Source: Actinomycetota bacterium (GTDB lineage: Bacteria > Actinomycetota > Acidimicrobiia > Acidimicrobiales > Ilumatobacteraceae). Taken from it: DNA of 12,488 bases. Under the pieces are notes generated by a model, which worked only from the letters and a program-made list of their open reading frames with translations, did not search any database and was not told the DNA's origin. Positions within the stretch are counted from its first letter, which is position 1. The number at the start of each line of letters is the position of its first letter. Shown here piece after piece: positions 1-6,964 of the stretch. Both the position numbers and the translations under genes were made by a program. Location of the stretch: positions 1 to 12,488 of the forward strand of contig WLEG01000030.1 of the NCBI GenBank assembly GCA_009704425.1. The letters are read 5' to 3'.

Positions 1-1088
1 CCGGTGCCGTTCGGTCCGATCAGGCCGACGCGCTCACCGTGGTACACCTCGTCGGAGAACGGGAAGAACAGACTGCCCACCGAGACGTTCTCCAACTTGG
101 CGACACGGCGAGCCGCGTCCGCGCCACGCAAACGAACGTAGATCTGCTGATCAGCCACCGGCGGGGGCGGAGGTCCGAGCGCCACGAACTTCTCCCAACG
201 CGTCTCGGCGGCATTGGCCTTGGTGGCATTCTTGAAGTTCTGCGCGGCACGCTGCTTCATGATCTTCATGTGATGGAACAGGCGGCGCTCCTCGTCGTTC
301 CACCGCTTCAGCTCGTCGCCCATCAACTCCTGACGCTTCGCGCGGGCCTCCGGGAACGTGGCGTACGAGCCACCGTGACTCCAGCAACCGGATCCTTCGA
401 TCACCACGATCTTGGTGGCGACCCGCTCCAACAACGCGCGGTCGTGGCTGACCATCAGGATGGTGGCCTTGCTGGCCATGATCTGTTCCTCCAACCAACC
501 ACGCGTGGGGATGTCGAGGTAGTTGTCCGGTTCGTCCAACAACAACACGTCGGATCCGGAGGTGAGCAACAGGTCCAGCACCAGTCTCTTGCGCTCGCCG
601 CCCGACAGTTCCGAGACGAGACGGCGCGAGAAGTCGTCGATGGTGGACTTCACACTGCGTTGCGCCGCGGCCTGCCATTTGGTTTCCAGTTCGTAACCGC
701 CGAGGTCACCCCAGTCGGACAATGCGGTGGCGTATCCCATGCCGTCGTCCGAACCGTCGGCCAACGCTTTCTCGGCCGCGACCAATGCGCGTCCCGCCAC
801 GCGGAGTTGCGGAGGCGCCACCTCGATGAGCATCTCGCGCAAGGTGTCGGTCGGCCGCGACATGCCCACGTCCTGAGTCATGGTGAGCATGGAACCGTTC
901 ACGGTGAACTCCCCACCGTCGGCGTCGATCACACCCGACAGGATGCGCAGGATGGTGCTCTTGCCGACGCCGTTGGCGCCGACCAACGCGGCGTGCTCCC
1001 CGGGGGCGATGCCGAAACTGACGTCGAAGAACAGCTGATCGGCCCCGGGTGGTGCGTATTCGAGTTCGGAGACGACGATGCTGCTCAC
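1..1088 (-). CDS. ABC-F family ATPase, 3' end missing at window edge
   Basis: Soluble ABC-F proteins carry two ATPase domains and no membrane domain; characterised members act on the ribosome (translation factors, antibiotic resistance by target protection). The 362 visible residues, read from the minus strand, contain the first ATPase domain: Walker A GANGVGKST (37-45), signature LSGGE (161-165), Walker B VLLLDEP (181-187) and the switch region VSHD (213-216). A basic, helical linker of the ABC-F type follows (about 240-315). The second domain starts near residue 326 and breaks off inside its Walker A, GPNGTG (357-362). The D-loop reads DNYLD where many ABC-F proteins have TNHLD. The start is a GTG 29 bases after the stop of the enone reductase gene; no ATG start lies in frame upstream of it, and the Shine-Dalgarno is weak. 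It is probably the last-transcribed visible member of the SDR-reductase run. The ABC-F subfamily cannot be settled without the C-terminus. Confidence 0.9.
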   Translation of the reverse strand, partial: MSSIVVSELEYAPPGADQLFFDVSFGIAPGEHAALVGANGVGKSTILRILSGVIDADGGEFTVNGSMLTMTQDVGMSRPTDTLREMLIEVAPPQLRVAGRALVAAEKALADGSDDGMGYATALSDWGDLGGYELETKWQAAAQRSVKSTIDDFSRRLVSELSGGERKRLVLDLLLTSGSDVLLLDEPDNYLDIPTRGWLEEQIMASKATILMVSHDRALLERVATKIVVIEGSGCWSHGGSYATFPEARAKRQELMGDELKRWNDEERRLFHHMKIMKQRAAQNFKNATKANAAETRWEKFVALGPPPPPVADQQIYVRLRGADAARRVAKLENVSVGSLFFPFSDEVYHGERVGLIGPNGT

Positions 1089-1117
1089 CGCGACAGTCTC
1101 GCGGGAACGAACGCCGA

Positions 1118-2122
1118 CTACACCTTCAACAGTAACTTGCCGTGATGGGCGCCGGTCATGAGCATGTTCATGACCGCGGGGAAGTTCTCGACGCCGCGCT
1201 CGATCTGTTCGCGCATGACGATGTCGCCGTTGCGATACCACTGTGCCAATTGGGCCTCGGCACGCGCGTAGTGCGCGGCGAAGTGGAACACCGCGAAGCC
1301 CTCCATGGTGGCGTGACGCTCGGCCAGTTTCAGGTAGTTGCGCGGGCCCCGCACGTCGTCCATCTTCTCGTACTGCGAGATCGCACCACAGATGACGATC
1401 CGTGATCCTTCGACGATGCGCATGAGAACGTCGTCCAGAATCTCTCCACCCACGTTGTCGAAGAAGACGTCGATGCCGTTCGGTGCCAGCTCGTCCAGAC
1501 GTGCCCCCACGTTCTCGGTGCGATAGTCGATCGCGGCGTCGAATCCGAGTTCGTCCACCAGGAAGGTGGTCTTGTGGCGTCCGCCGGCGATGCCGATCAC
1601 CTTGTCTGCGCCACTGAGTCGGGCGATCTGGCCGGCGATCGAGCCCACGGCTCCCGCGGCCCCGCTGACCACCACCGTGTCGCCTTTCTTCACACGGCCG
1701 ACGTCGACGATTCCGAAGTACGCGGTGAGACCGGTGGTGAGCCCGAGCGCGCCGAGCCACGCGTTCACGGGTGCGATGCCGGTGTCGAGTTTGCGCAACG
1801 CGGCGGCCGGCATCACCGCGTGGGTTTGCGATCCGAGCGGTCCGAAGACCTTGTCGCCGGCGGTGAGGCCGGCATCGCGACTGTCGAGCACCTCACCGAC
1901 GCCGAGAGCGGGGATGACGCCACCCAATCGGGCGCCCCGGTGGAAGCTGCCCTCGTCCAGGGTGGTTCGGATGAAGGCGTCGATTCCGAGAAGATCGACC
2001 GCCACCAACACCTGGCCGTCGACGAGCGGGGTGACGGCCTCCTCCACGAACGCGAAGTTGGATTCGTCGGGACGTCCGGTGGGGCGACTGACCAACACCA
2101 CCTTGCGATTGACGGGGTTCAT
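1118..2122 (-). CDS. NADPH-dependent medium-chain oxidoreductase (enone reductase, CurA/PTGR type)
   Basis: A 334-residue zinc-independent MDR protein. The N-terminus (NRKVVLVSRPTGRPDESNF) matches the opening typical of curcumin reductase CurA and prostaglandin reductase/leukotriene B4 dehydrogenase proteins, which reduce the C=C bond of alpha,beta-unsaturated ketones and aldehydes with NADPH. The Rossmann cofactor motif is SGAAGAVG (153-160), followed by the conserved FDNVGGEILDDVL stretch (221-233) and ICGAISQY (244-251). No structural-zinc cysteine cluster is visible. The gene overlaps the upstream SDR gene: the bases ATGATG contain the SDR stop TGA, so translation is probably coupled. Starting one codon earlier at 2125 is equally possible; I prefer 2122 because a GGCGG element then sits 6 bases away. 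The frame stays open far upstream through the SDR gene, but that part does not resemble any protein. The family call is secure; the physiological substrate is unknown. Confidence 0.9.
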   Translation of the reverse strand: MNPVNRKVVLVSRPTGRPDESNFAFVEEAVTPLVDGQVLVAVDLLGIDAFIRTTLDEGSFHRGARLGGVIPALGVGEVLDSRDAGLTAGDKVFGPLGSQTHAVMPAAALRKLDTGIAPVNAWLGALGLTTGLTAYFGIVDVGRVKKGDTVVVSGAAGAVGSIAGQIARLSGADKVIGIAGGRHKTTFLVDELGFDAAIDYRTENVGARLDELAPNGIDVFFDNVGGEILDDVLMRIVEGSRIVICGAISQYEKMDDVRGPRNYLKLAERHATMEGFAVFHFAAHYARAEAQLAQWYRNGDIVMREQIERGVENFPAVMNMLMTGAHHGKLLLKV

Positions 2123-2889
2123 CATAAGCCGCCGTCGACACCGAGAATCTGACCAGTCACCCAACTCGAGGCCGGTGAGACGAAGTACAGAACGGCCTGT
2201 CCGAGATCGTCGGGCGTGCCCAGTCGTCGCATCGGCATGCGGAGGACCTTCTCCAACTTCGGAAGGTCCTCGTCCTGCAGGCGCATGGCCTTCATCATGA
2301 TCTCGGTGGGGACCGCACCGGGCATGATGCAGTTCACGCGAATGCGTGGTCCCAATTCCTTGGCGTACGTGACGGTGAGTGAGTTCACCGCGGCCTTGGC
2401 GGCGGCGTAGTGACCGCTTCCCATCACGGTGCTCACGGCGGCCTTCGACGAGATGTTGACGATGCGACCACCGTCGCGCATGAGTCGGGCCGCGGTGTTG
2501 GTGCAGACCCAGACGGACGTGAGGTTCAGTCGCATCGTGGCGTCCCACTCGGCGGGATCGAGTTGCGCGAGTGGAGCCTGAACGGGGGAACCGCCGGCGT
2601 TGTTGATCCAGATGTCGAGGTGACCGAACTCGGAGACGGCCTTCTGGGCCAACGCCTCCACTGCGGCGTTGTCGGTGACGTCGGTGGGCATGGCGACGGC
2701 CCGACCACCCAACGCCCGGATGTCGGCGGCGACACGTTCCACTTCGTCGGCACGGCGGGCGGCACACACGACGGCGGCCCCGGCGGCGGCCAAGGTGTGG
2801 GCGATGCCCTCGCCAATGCCCCGACCCGCGCCGGTCACCACGGCCACGTCATCGGACAGATCGAACAGTCGACTGGTTGATTCGTTCAT
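2122..2889 (-). CDS. Short-chain dehydrogenase/reductase (classical SDR)
   Basis: A 255-residue classical SDR, the normal length for the family, that oxidises an alcohol or reduces a carbonyl with NAD(P). Visible motifs are the cofactor loop TGAGRGIG (19-26), NNAG (96-99), and the catalytic set N122, S148, Y161 and K165 (in YAAAK). The C-terminal GVDGGL ending is usual for this family. Two arginines after the second strand (CAARR, 42-46) suggest NADP(H) preference, which is inference. The ATG at 2889 has a purine-rich GAGGGGG element about 5 bases upstream. Longer in-frame starts would run into the divergent TetR gene and lack SDR homology. It is the first gene of a minus-strand run with the enone reductase and ABC-F genes and lies back to back with a TetR regulator, the usual arrangement for a regulator controlling its neighbour. 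The substrate cannot be read from the sequence. Confidence 0.93.
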   Translation of the reverse strand: MNESTSRLFDLSDDVAVVTGAGRGIGEGIAHTLAAAGAAVVCAARRADEVERVAADIRALGGRAVAMPTDVTDNAAVEALAQKAVSEFGHLDIWINNAGGSPVQAPLAQLDPAEWDATMRLNLTSVWVCTNTAARLMRDGGRIVNISSKAAVSTVMGSGHYAAAKAAVNSLTVTYAKELGPRIRVNCIMPGAVPTEIMMKAMRLQDEDLPKLEKVLRMPMRRLGTPDDLGQAVLYFVSPASSWVTGQILGVDGGL

Positions 2890-2898
2890 CGCGCCCCC

Positions 2899-2911
2899 TC
2901 GTTGCGAACGA
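2899..2911. promoter_or_regulatory. Inverted repeat TCGTT-N3-AACGA, possible operator
   Basis: TCGTTGCGAACGA is a perfect 5-3-5 palindrome lying 10 bases upstream of the SDR start codon. It would overlap the expected transcription start or 5' leader of the SDR transcript. It is short, so chance occurrence is possible. Confidence 0.3.
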
Positions 2912-2915
2912 AGGA

Positions 2916-2943
2916 AAGTTACCAACAGTAAGTAATCTGCGAA
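2916..2943 (-). promoter_or_regulatory. Possible sigma-70-type promoter for the SDR run
   Basis: Read on the minus strand, TTCGCA (2943-2938) and TAACTT (2921-2916) are separated by 16 bases and resemble -35 and -10 boxes. The implied transcription start is about 20 bases upstream of the SDR ATG. The -35 box overlaps the 2939-2957 palindrome, which would suit repression. The match to consensus is only partial. Confidence 0.3.
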
Positions 2944-2957
2944 AGGGACTCTTTCGC
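2939..2957. promoter_or_regulatory. Inverted repeat GCGAAAG-N5-CTTTCGC, candidate TetR operator
   Basis: GCGAAAGGGACTCTTTCGC is a perfect 7-base inverted repeat around a 5-base centre. It ends 12 bases before the TetR start codon and overlaps the predicted -35 box of the divergent SDR promoter. Length, symmetry and place fit an autoregulatory TetR operator; binding itself is inferred. Confidence 0.45.
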
Positions 2958-2969
2958 GTGAGGAATTCG

Positions 2970-3617
2970 ATGAAGCAGACTGTCGACATGGGCAAGGCAT
3001 CGGGGACGACCACACGTCGACCGGGCCGACCGGTGGGTGGCCAATTGGAGGTGGGTCGCGAACAGGTGCTCGACGCCGCCGAGCGCGTGATCGCCCGTGA
3101 GGGTGCCGGCGCGTCGATCGACGCCGTCGCCCACGAAGCCGGCGTCACCAAGCCCATCGTGTACGACCGCGTGGGTGGTCGAGCGGACCTGGCCGATGCC
3201 CTCGCCGAGCGGTTGTCGGACCGCATGGTGTCGGCGTCGGCGGCGGCCATCGCCACCGAACCGGGCCTCACCCGGGAATCGCTGACCCGCTTCATCCAGG
3301 CCAGCCTCGAGGTGGTGGGCCGGAACCGGAATCTGTTCCTGTACGTCACCGGGGGAACCACCGATCAGACCGCCCTCGGACGGCTGAAGTTGGCCGAACG
3401 CTCCACGACCCCCATGACCTCGGTCCTGGCACAGTGGCGGACCGGGCAGGGTCAGGACCCCGACGTGGCCCAGGCCTGGGCGTTCGGCATCGTGGGCATG
3501 TTGCAGATGGTCTCGTTGTGGTGGCTCACGCAGGACGAACGTCCGGCCGACGTGGTGGCCGCCCAGATCGCCGACCTGTTGTGGCATGGTCTGCCGGGCG
3601 CGATCCCAGGGCCGTAA
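2970..3617 (+). CDS. TetR family transcriptional regulator
   Basis: A 215-residue one-component regulator with an N-terminal DNA-binding domain and a C-terminal ligand and dimerisation domain. The helix-turn-helix lies at about residues 47-68, within SIDAVAHEAGVTKPIVYDRVGG, and fits the TetR pattern; the usual aromatic-phenylalanine turn is replaced by RVGG. A basic, disordered leader (TTTRRPGRPVGG) precedes it, as in many actinobacterial TetRs. The C-terminal half, including the tryptophan-rich stretch VSLWWLTQDERPADVVAAQI, has no recognisable ligand signature. The ATG at 2970 has AGGA 5 bases upstream; an in-frame GTG at 2958 and a distant ATG at 2877 are less likely, the latter because it lies inside the divergent SDR gene. 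It is divergent from the SDR gene and 68 bases upstream of the PPOX gene, so it may control either unit. Confidence 0.92.
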   Translation: MKQTVDMGKASGTTTRRPGRPVGGQLEVGREQVLDAAERVIAREGAGASIDAVAHEAGVTKPIVYDRVGGRADLADALAERLSDRMVSASAAAIATEPGLTRESLTRFIQASLEVVGRNRNLFLYVTGGTTDQTALGRLKLAERSTTPMTSVLAQWRTGQGQDPDVAQAWAFGIVGMLQMVSLWWLTQDERPADVVAAQIADLLWHGLPGAIPGP

Positions 3618-3635
3618 ATTACGAGGGGTAGATAA

Positions 3636-3648
3636 CGACCGGCGGTCG
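3636..3648. repeat. Short palindrome CGACC-N3-GGTCG
   Basis: A perfect 5-3-5 inverted repeat 19 bases after the TetR stop and just ahead of the CRP-like site. It could be a weak terminator stem or an operator half of the PPOX promoter region; no U-rich tract follows it. The sequence TAGATA at 3629-3634 just upstream resembles a -10 box, without a clear -35. Confidence 0.25.
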
Positions 3649-3649
3649 G

Positions 3650-3665
3650 TGTTACTGTCGTCACA
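3650..3665. promoter_or_regulatory. CRP/GlxR-like site upstream of the PPOX gene
   Basis: TGTTACTGTCGTCACA matches the CRP/GlxR consensus TGTGA-N6-TCACA at nine of ten defined bases, with T for G at the fourth. It lies in the only non-coding stretch before the four-gene transport and oxygenase unit and ends 20 bases before the PPOX start codon. CRP-type regulators with this consensus are known in actinobacteria. A one-mismatch match somewhere in 12 kb is not improbable by chance, so position is the main support. Confidence 0.35.
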
Positions 3666-3685
3666 GGTTTGTTGGGGGGAACAAC

Positions 3686-4183
3686 ATGGCCGCAGAGGAC
3701 AACTACGAGGATCTCACGGAGTGTGCACTCACTCCCGAACTCGAGAAGAAGCTCGTGAACGCGTTGGGCGAGTGCGTCTTCATGTGGGTCAACAGCAAGA
3801 ACGAGCCGTTCGGCGTCGTCATGTCGTATCTCCCCAAGGACGGCAAGATCTGGCTGACGGCCGCCGAGACCCGCAAACGCATCCCAGCGTTACGTCGCAA
3901 TCCGCGCGCGGCCGTCTGCATCAACAGCACCGGATCGAAGTTGGGTGGCGGCAAGACGGTCACCTACAAGGGCAACTGCTTCATCCATGACGATCGGGCC
4001 ACCAAGGATTGGTTCTACCCCGAGTTCGCCCATCGGTTGCGTCCCGACAATCCGGCGGCGGCCGAGGCCTTTCGCTCGTTTCTCGACTCGCCCCACCGTG
4101 TGATCATGGAGTTCGTTCCGGACTACACGCTCAGTTTCGATGCCACCCTCATGTGGGCGCGTTCGCCCGAAGTCGTGCAATAA
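3686..4183 (+). CDS. PPOX-type split-barrel FMN/F420-binding protein
   Basis: A 165-residue cytoplasmic protein of the pyridoxamine 5'-phosphate oxidase-like superfamily. Members use FMN, coenzyme F420 or sometimes haem to reduce or oxidise small molecules. The central stretch, GKIWLTAAETRKRIPALRRN (53-72) followed by PRAAVCI, is the recognisable core: a beta strand, then the basic helix that contacts cofactor phosphate, then the next barrel strand. Length is normal for the family. No signal peptide or membrane segment is seen. A GGGGGGA Shine-Dalgarno lies about 7 bases before the ATG. It opens a plus-strand unit: the carotenoid-oxygenase gene starts 24 bases after its stop. In this setting it may reduce or oxidise a substrate or product of the oxygenase, which is inference. 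The cofactor cannot be decided by eye. Confidence 0.82.
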   Translation: MAAEDNYEDLTECALTPELEKKLVNALGECVFMWVNSKNEPFGVVMSYLPKDGKIWLTAAETRKRIPALRRNPRAAVCINSTGSKLGGGKTVTYKGNCFIHDDRATKDWFYPEFAHRLRPDNPAAAEAFRSFLDSPHRVIMEFVPDYTLSFDATLMWARSPEVVQ

Positions 4184-4207
4184 CCACCAACACCAACGGA
4201 GATCACC

Positions 4208-5548
4208 ATGTCGATGACCGAGAACGTTCCGGCCCACTTGCGGGGCAATGGTCGACCCACTCAGGAAGAAGCAACGCTCACCGACCTGAAGGTCGTGGGA
4301 CGCATTCCGGCCGAACTCGATGGTCGGTATCTGCGCAACGGGGCGAACCCGCTGACGGGAATGAGCGATCATCCGTTCTTCGGAGACGGGATGATCCACG
4401 GGGTGCGTCTGCGCGACGGACAGGCGCAGTGGTACCGCAATCGCTACGTCCAGACACCGTTCATCGCGGATCCGTCGATCGACATCCTCGACCCGAACGT
4501 CACCCTCGACATGACCTGCTCGAAAGCCAACACGCACGTCGTCGGACACGCGGGCAAGATCCTCGCGTTGGAGGAGGGTCATTTCCCCTATGTCCTCGAC
4601 GGCGATCTGAACACGGTCGGGTCCACCGACTTCGGTGGTCTGCTGAAGGGGCCGTTCACGGCGCACCCCAAGATCTGCCCCACCACCGGTGAGATGCTGG
4701 CGTTCGGCTACGCACCGCTGCCGCCCTACCTCACGTACCTGCGCGTCGCGGCCGACGGGACCATCGCCCAGGTGGAACCGATCACGGTGACCGGTCCCAC
4801 GATGATGCACGACTTCAACATCACCGAGAACCACGTGGTGTTCATGGACCTGCCGGCGGTGTTCAATCTCGATCTGGCGCTCGAGGGCAAGATGCCCATC
4901 GAATGGGGCGAGGACTATCCGGCCCGATTGGGTGTCATGCCGCGCAACGGCAACGACTCGCAGGTGAAGTGGTACGACATCAACCCGTGTTACGTCTTCC
5001 ATCCGATGAACAGCTACGAGGACGGTGACAAGATCGTTCTCGACGTGGTGCGCTTCGACCACATCTGGAAGAAGGGCGCGATGGACTTCCCCAGTCCCTA
5101 CCTGTGGCGCTGGGTGATCGACACGCGCACCGGCAAGGTGTCCGAGGAGCAGATCGACGATCGTTCGGCCGAGTTCCCGCGCGTCAACGACGCGGTGATC
5201 GGTAAGAAGCACCGATACGGCTACGAGATGTCGATGGGCAACGCCGGGTTCGGTGAGGTCGACGCCGGAGCAATCCTGAAGTACGACCGTCAGAACGGCA
5301 CGCGCACGTCCATCGAGTTGGGCAAGGGCCGCGTGTCGGGTGAAGCCGTGTTCGCACCGGCCGCGGGGGCGACCAGCGAGGACGACGGCTATCTCATGAC
5401 CTACGTGTACGACGTCGCGTCGGACACGAGCGAGTACGTGATCTTCGACGCCAAGACCATGAGCGCCGATCCGATCGCGACCGTCCAGCTACCGCGCGTG
5501 CCCTTCGGGTTCCACGGCAGCTGGGTGCCGGCCAACGTGGCCAACTGA
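4208..5548 (+). CDS. Carotenoid oxygenase family dioxygenase (CCO/RPE65/lignostilbene dioxygenase type)
   Basis: A 446-residue non-haem iron enzyme of the carotenoid cleavage oxygenase family, whose members split a conjugated C=C bond with O2 to give two carbonyl products. Four iron-ligand histidines of the seven-bladed propeller are visible in expected order: H153 (TAHPK), H201 (MMHDF), H265 (YVFHPMN) and H436 (PFGFHGSW). Second-shell acidic residues may be E122 or E123, E322 (AEFPRVN) and E379 (SGEAVFAP). The N-terminal GRYLRNGANP and FFGDGMIHGVRL stretches are also typical. There is no signal peptide, so it is cytoplasmic. The start has GGAG 6 bases upstream; a second in-frame ATG follows two codons later. 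It lies between the PPOX and substrate-binding genes. The substrate could be a carotenoid, apocarotenoid, stilbene or other phenylpropanoid; the family alone does not decide. Confidence 0.95.
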   Translation: MSMTENVPAHLRGNGRPTQEEATLTDLKVVGRIPAELDGRYLRNGANPLTGMSDHPFFGDGMIHGVRLRDGQAQWYRNRYVQTPFIADPSIDILDPNVTLDMTCSKANTHVVGHAGKILALEEGHFPYVLDGDLNTVGSTDFGGLLKGPFTAHPKICPTTGEMLAFGYAPLPPYLTYLRVAADGTIAQVEPITVTGPTMMHDFNITENHVVFMDLPAVFNLDLALEGKMPIEWGEDYPARLGVMPRNGNDSQVKWYDINPCYVFHPMNSYEDGDKIVLDVVRFDHIWKKGAMDFPSPYLWRWVIDTRTGKVSEEQIDDRSAEFPRVNDAVIGKKHRYGYEMSMGNAGFGEVDAGAILKYDRQNGTRTSIELGKGRVSGEAVFAPAAGATSEDDGYLMTYVYDVASDTSEYVIFDAKTMSADPIATVQLPRVPFGFHGSWVPANVAN

Positions 5549-5552
5549 CATC

Positions 5553-5568
5553 CGCCGCATCCGCGGCG
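5553..5568 (+). other. Intercistronic hairpin between oxygenase and binding-protein genes
   Basis: CGCCGC-ATCC-GCGGCG is a perfect 6-base, all-GC stem with a 4-base loop. It begins 5 bases after the oxygenase stop and ends 19 bases before the binding-protein start. No U tract follows, so complete termination is unlikely; partial attenuation or transcript stabilisation is plausible. Confidence 0.45.
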
Positions 5569-5587
5569 ACAATCGAGGGGGAGAAAC

Positions 5588-6949
5588 ATGGAACGATCCA
5601 CGAGTTGGGGAACCTCGGGATCACGGAGGCGCCGTCGTGCGCTCGCCGCGATCTTCGCGAGCGGCCTGTTCGTCGTCGCGTGCGGAGGCGGTGACGATGG
5701 CGGGTCCACCGAGGAACCGACGACCAGCGAGGCGCCTGGCACCAGCGAGGCACCGTCGAGTTCGGAGGCTCCCGGGACCAGCGACGCACCGGCCGCGGAG
5801 TTGCCGGCACCCACCGGCGAGGAGATGGTGGTCGGCCTCGTGAACACCGAGGGCGGTGCGGGAGGTCTGGACTTCCCCGACATTCGTCGATTCATCGAAG
5901 CCGCCGCGGAGTACACGAGCGCGCACGGCGGTCTGGGCAATCGTCCGGTGAGGTTGGAGTCCTGCGTCGCCAAGGGAAGTCCCGAGACCTCGCAGGCGTG
6001 CGCGCAGGAACTGGTGGGCAAGAACGTCGAGTTGGTCGTGTTGGGCCTCGATCTGTTCCCCGACTACAAGACCTTCGAGGCCGCCGGCATTCCGGTGATC
6101 GGCGTGCTGCCCATCCTGGCGCCGGACTACACCGCGAACGCCTTGTTCCTCACGGGCGGCAACGCCACGTCGCAGGCGGCGTCGGCGGCTCTCGCCAAGG
6201 ATTACTTCGCTGCCACCAAGGTCGGCATCATCCACGCCGACAACGCCGGCGCGAACTCGACCGCCGCATCGTTGACCGCCGCGCTCGACAAGGCCGGAAT
6301 CGCGTGGAAGGCCGTCAAGGGAGGCGACAACGAGACCGACGCCGGTTTCCAGGCTCTGATGCGTCAAGCCGTCGAGGACGACCCCGATCTGCTCGTCTCG
6401 TTGTACTCCGATGCCGGTTGCATCGGCACCATGCGGGCCCGCGCGTCTCTCGGGATCACGATCCCGGTGATCAGCACGAGCATCTGCGCCGACAAGGACG
6501 TCATCGACGTGGTGGGTGACGATGCGACGGGTTGGTATTTCGCGGGCCTGGCCGAGGATCGAGACACTCCCGAGCGCGCGCTGCAGCGACGTCTGCTCGC
6601 CCCGGTGCTCGAGGTGGAGGAGGAAGAGGTCTCCACCACGTCCCTGGGACTCGGTGGTCTCGGTTACACGATGTGGATGTCGCTCGTCGATTACGGCAAC
6701 AAGATGCTGGACGAGGGAATCGAGATGACCGGCCAGTCGCTCTTCGAGTACCTGAAGACCGGAGAAGGGCTCTACCTCTTCGGTGGAGACTCGCCCATCA
6801 TGTGCGGCTCGAACGCGAAGTACCCCGCGGTCTGCTCGTTCGTGTTCCCCTTCGCGATGTACAAGGGCGACGGAGTCGTCGGTCCCATCGACGATCTGGA
6901 GTCGGTGACCGGCTCGGTGCTCATCGACAGCAGTCCGTACCTGCCCTGA
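5588..6949 (+). CDS. Lipoprotein substrate-binding protein, branched-chain amino acid type ABC importer
   Basis: A 453-residue extracytoplasmic receptor (periplasmic-binding-protein type I, Leu/Ile/Val-binding-like fold). The signal peptide has an RRRRR n-region (13-17), a hydrophobic core, and lipobox VVAC with the lipidated Cys at 32. A Ser/Glu/Ala/Pro-rich linker follows (about 39-72). The binding domain starts near 78 (EEMVVGLVNTEGGA), and the GIIHADNAGANSTAASL region (213-229) matches the second-lobe start of this family. Six cysteines in the mature domain fall into three near pairs (126/138, 278/300, 406/416), suggesting disulfides. A GAGGGGGAG ribosome site precedes the ATG. The gene is flanked by two short hairpins and followed by the fused permease. 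Such receptors bind amino acids but also amides, aromatic acids and other small molecules; the oxygenase neighbour argues for a non-amino-acid ligand, which is inference. Confidence 0.92.
   Translation: MERSTSWGTSGSRRRRRALAAIFASGLFVVACGGGDDGGSTEEPTTSEAPGTSEAPSSSEAPGTSDAPAAELPAPTGEEMVVGLVNTEGGAGGLDFPDIRRFIEAAAEYTSAHGGLGNRPVRLESCVAKGSPETSQACAQELVGKNVELVVLGLDLFPDYKTFEAAGIPVIGVLPILAPDYTANALFLTGGNATSQAASAALAKDYFAATKVGIIHADNAGANSTAASLTAALDKAGIAWKAVKGGDNETDAGFQALMRQAVEDDPDLLVSLYSDAGCIGTMRARASLGITIPVISTSICADKDVIDVVGDDATGWYFAGLAEDRDTPERALQRRLLAPVLEVEEEEVSTTSLGLGGLGYTMWMSLVDYGNKMLDEGIEMTGQSLFEYLKTGEGLYLFGGDSPIMCGSNAKYPAVCSFVFPFAMYKGDGVVGPIDDLESVTGSVLIDSSPYLP
5723..5791 (+). repeat. Tandem degenerate repeats encoding TSEAPG-type linker
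   Basis: Codons 46-68 of the binding protein encode four degenerate copies of (T/S)S(E/D)AP, partly spaced by G. ACCAGCGAGGC recurs exactly at 5723 and 5741. Such linkers tether the lipid-anchored N-terminus to the folded domain and are prone to copy-number change. Confidence 0.7.
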
Positions 6950-6964
6950 TCGTGACGCCACGAT
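6949..6964 (+). other. Intercistronic hairpin after the binding-protein gene
   Basis: ATCGTG-ACGC-CACGAT is a perfect 6-base stem with a 4-base loop, starting on the last base of the binding-protein stop codon. It sits in the 58-base gap before the permease. Stems here are known in other importer operons to protect the upstream message and lower permease output; for this gene that is inference. Confidence 0.45.

Larger units (their letters stand above)
2890..2969. promoter_or_regulatory. Divergent intergenic region between SDR and TetR genes
   Basis: These 80 bases separate the two start codons and must hold the promoters of both units. They are less GC-rich than the flanking genes and contain two perfect inverted repeats, annotated separately, plus an imperfect one, TTAC-N5-GTAA, at about 2919-2931. 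TetR proteins commonly bind such palindromes between themselves and a divergent target gene. That the neighbouring TetR binds here is inference. Confidence 0.6.

Noticed and set aside
1..1088. ABC ATPase as the missing partner of the importer
   Set aside because: Two ATPase domains in one chain with an ABC-F linker and no link to the permease operon; it is a ribosome-type ABC-F protein, not LivG or LivF.
39..1145. 368-codon plus-strand open frame
   Set aside because: It is antisense to the ABC-F gene, whose Walker and signature motifs are unmistakable on the minus strand.
2123..2767. N-terminal extension of the enone reductase frame
   Set aside because: The frame is open but overlaps the SDR gene in another frame and encodes Arg/His-rich sequence; the protein family begins near 2122.
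3890..5212. 440-codon minus-strand open frame
   Set aside because: It lies wholly opposite the PPOX end and the carotenoid-oxygenase gene, is rich in Val, His, Arg and Asp without motifs, and is a codon-bias shadow of a clearly conserved protein.
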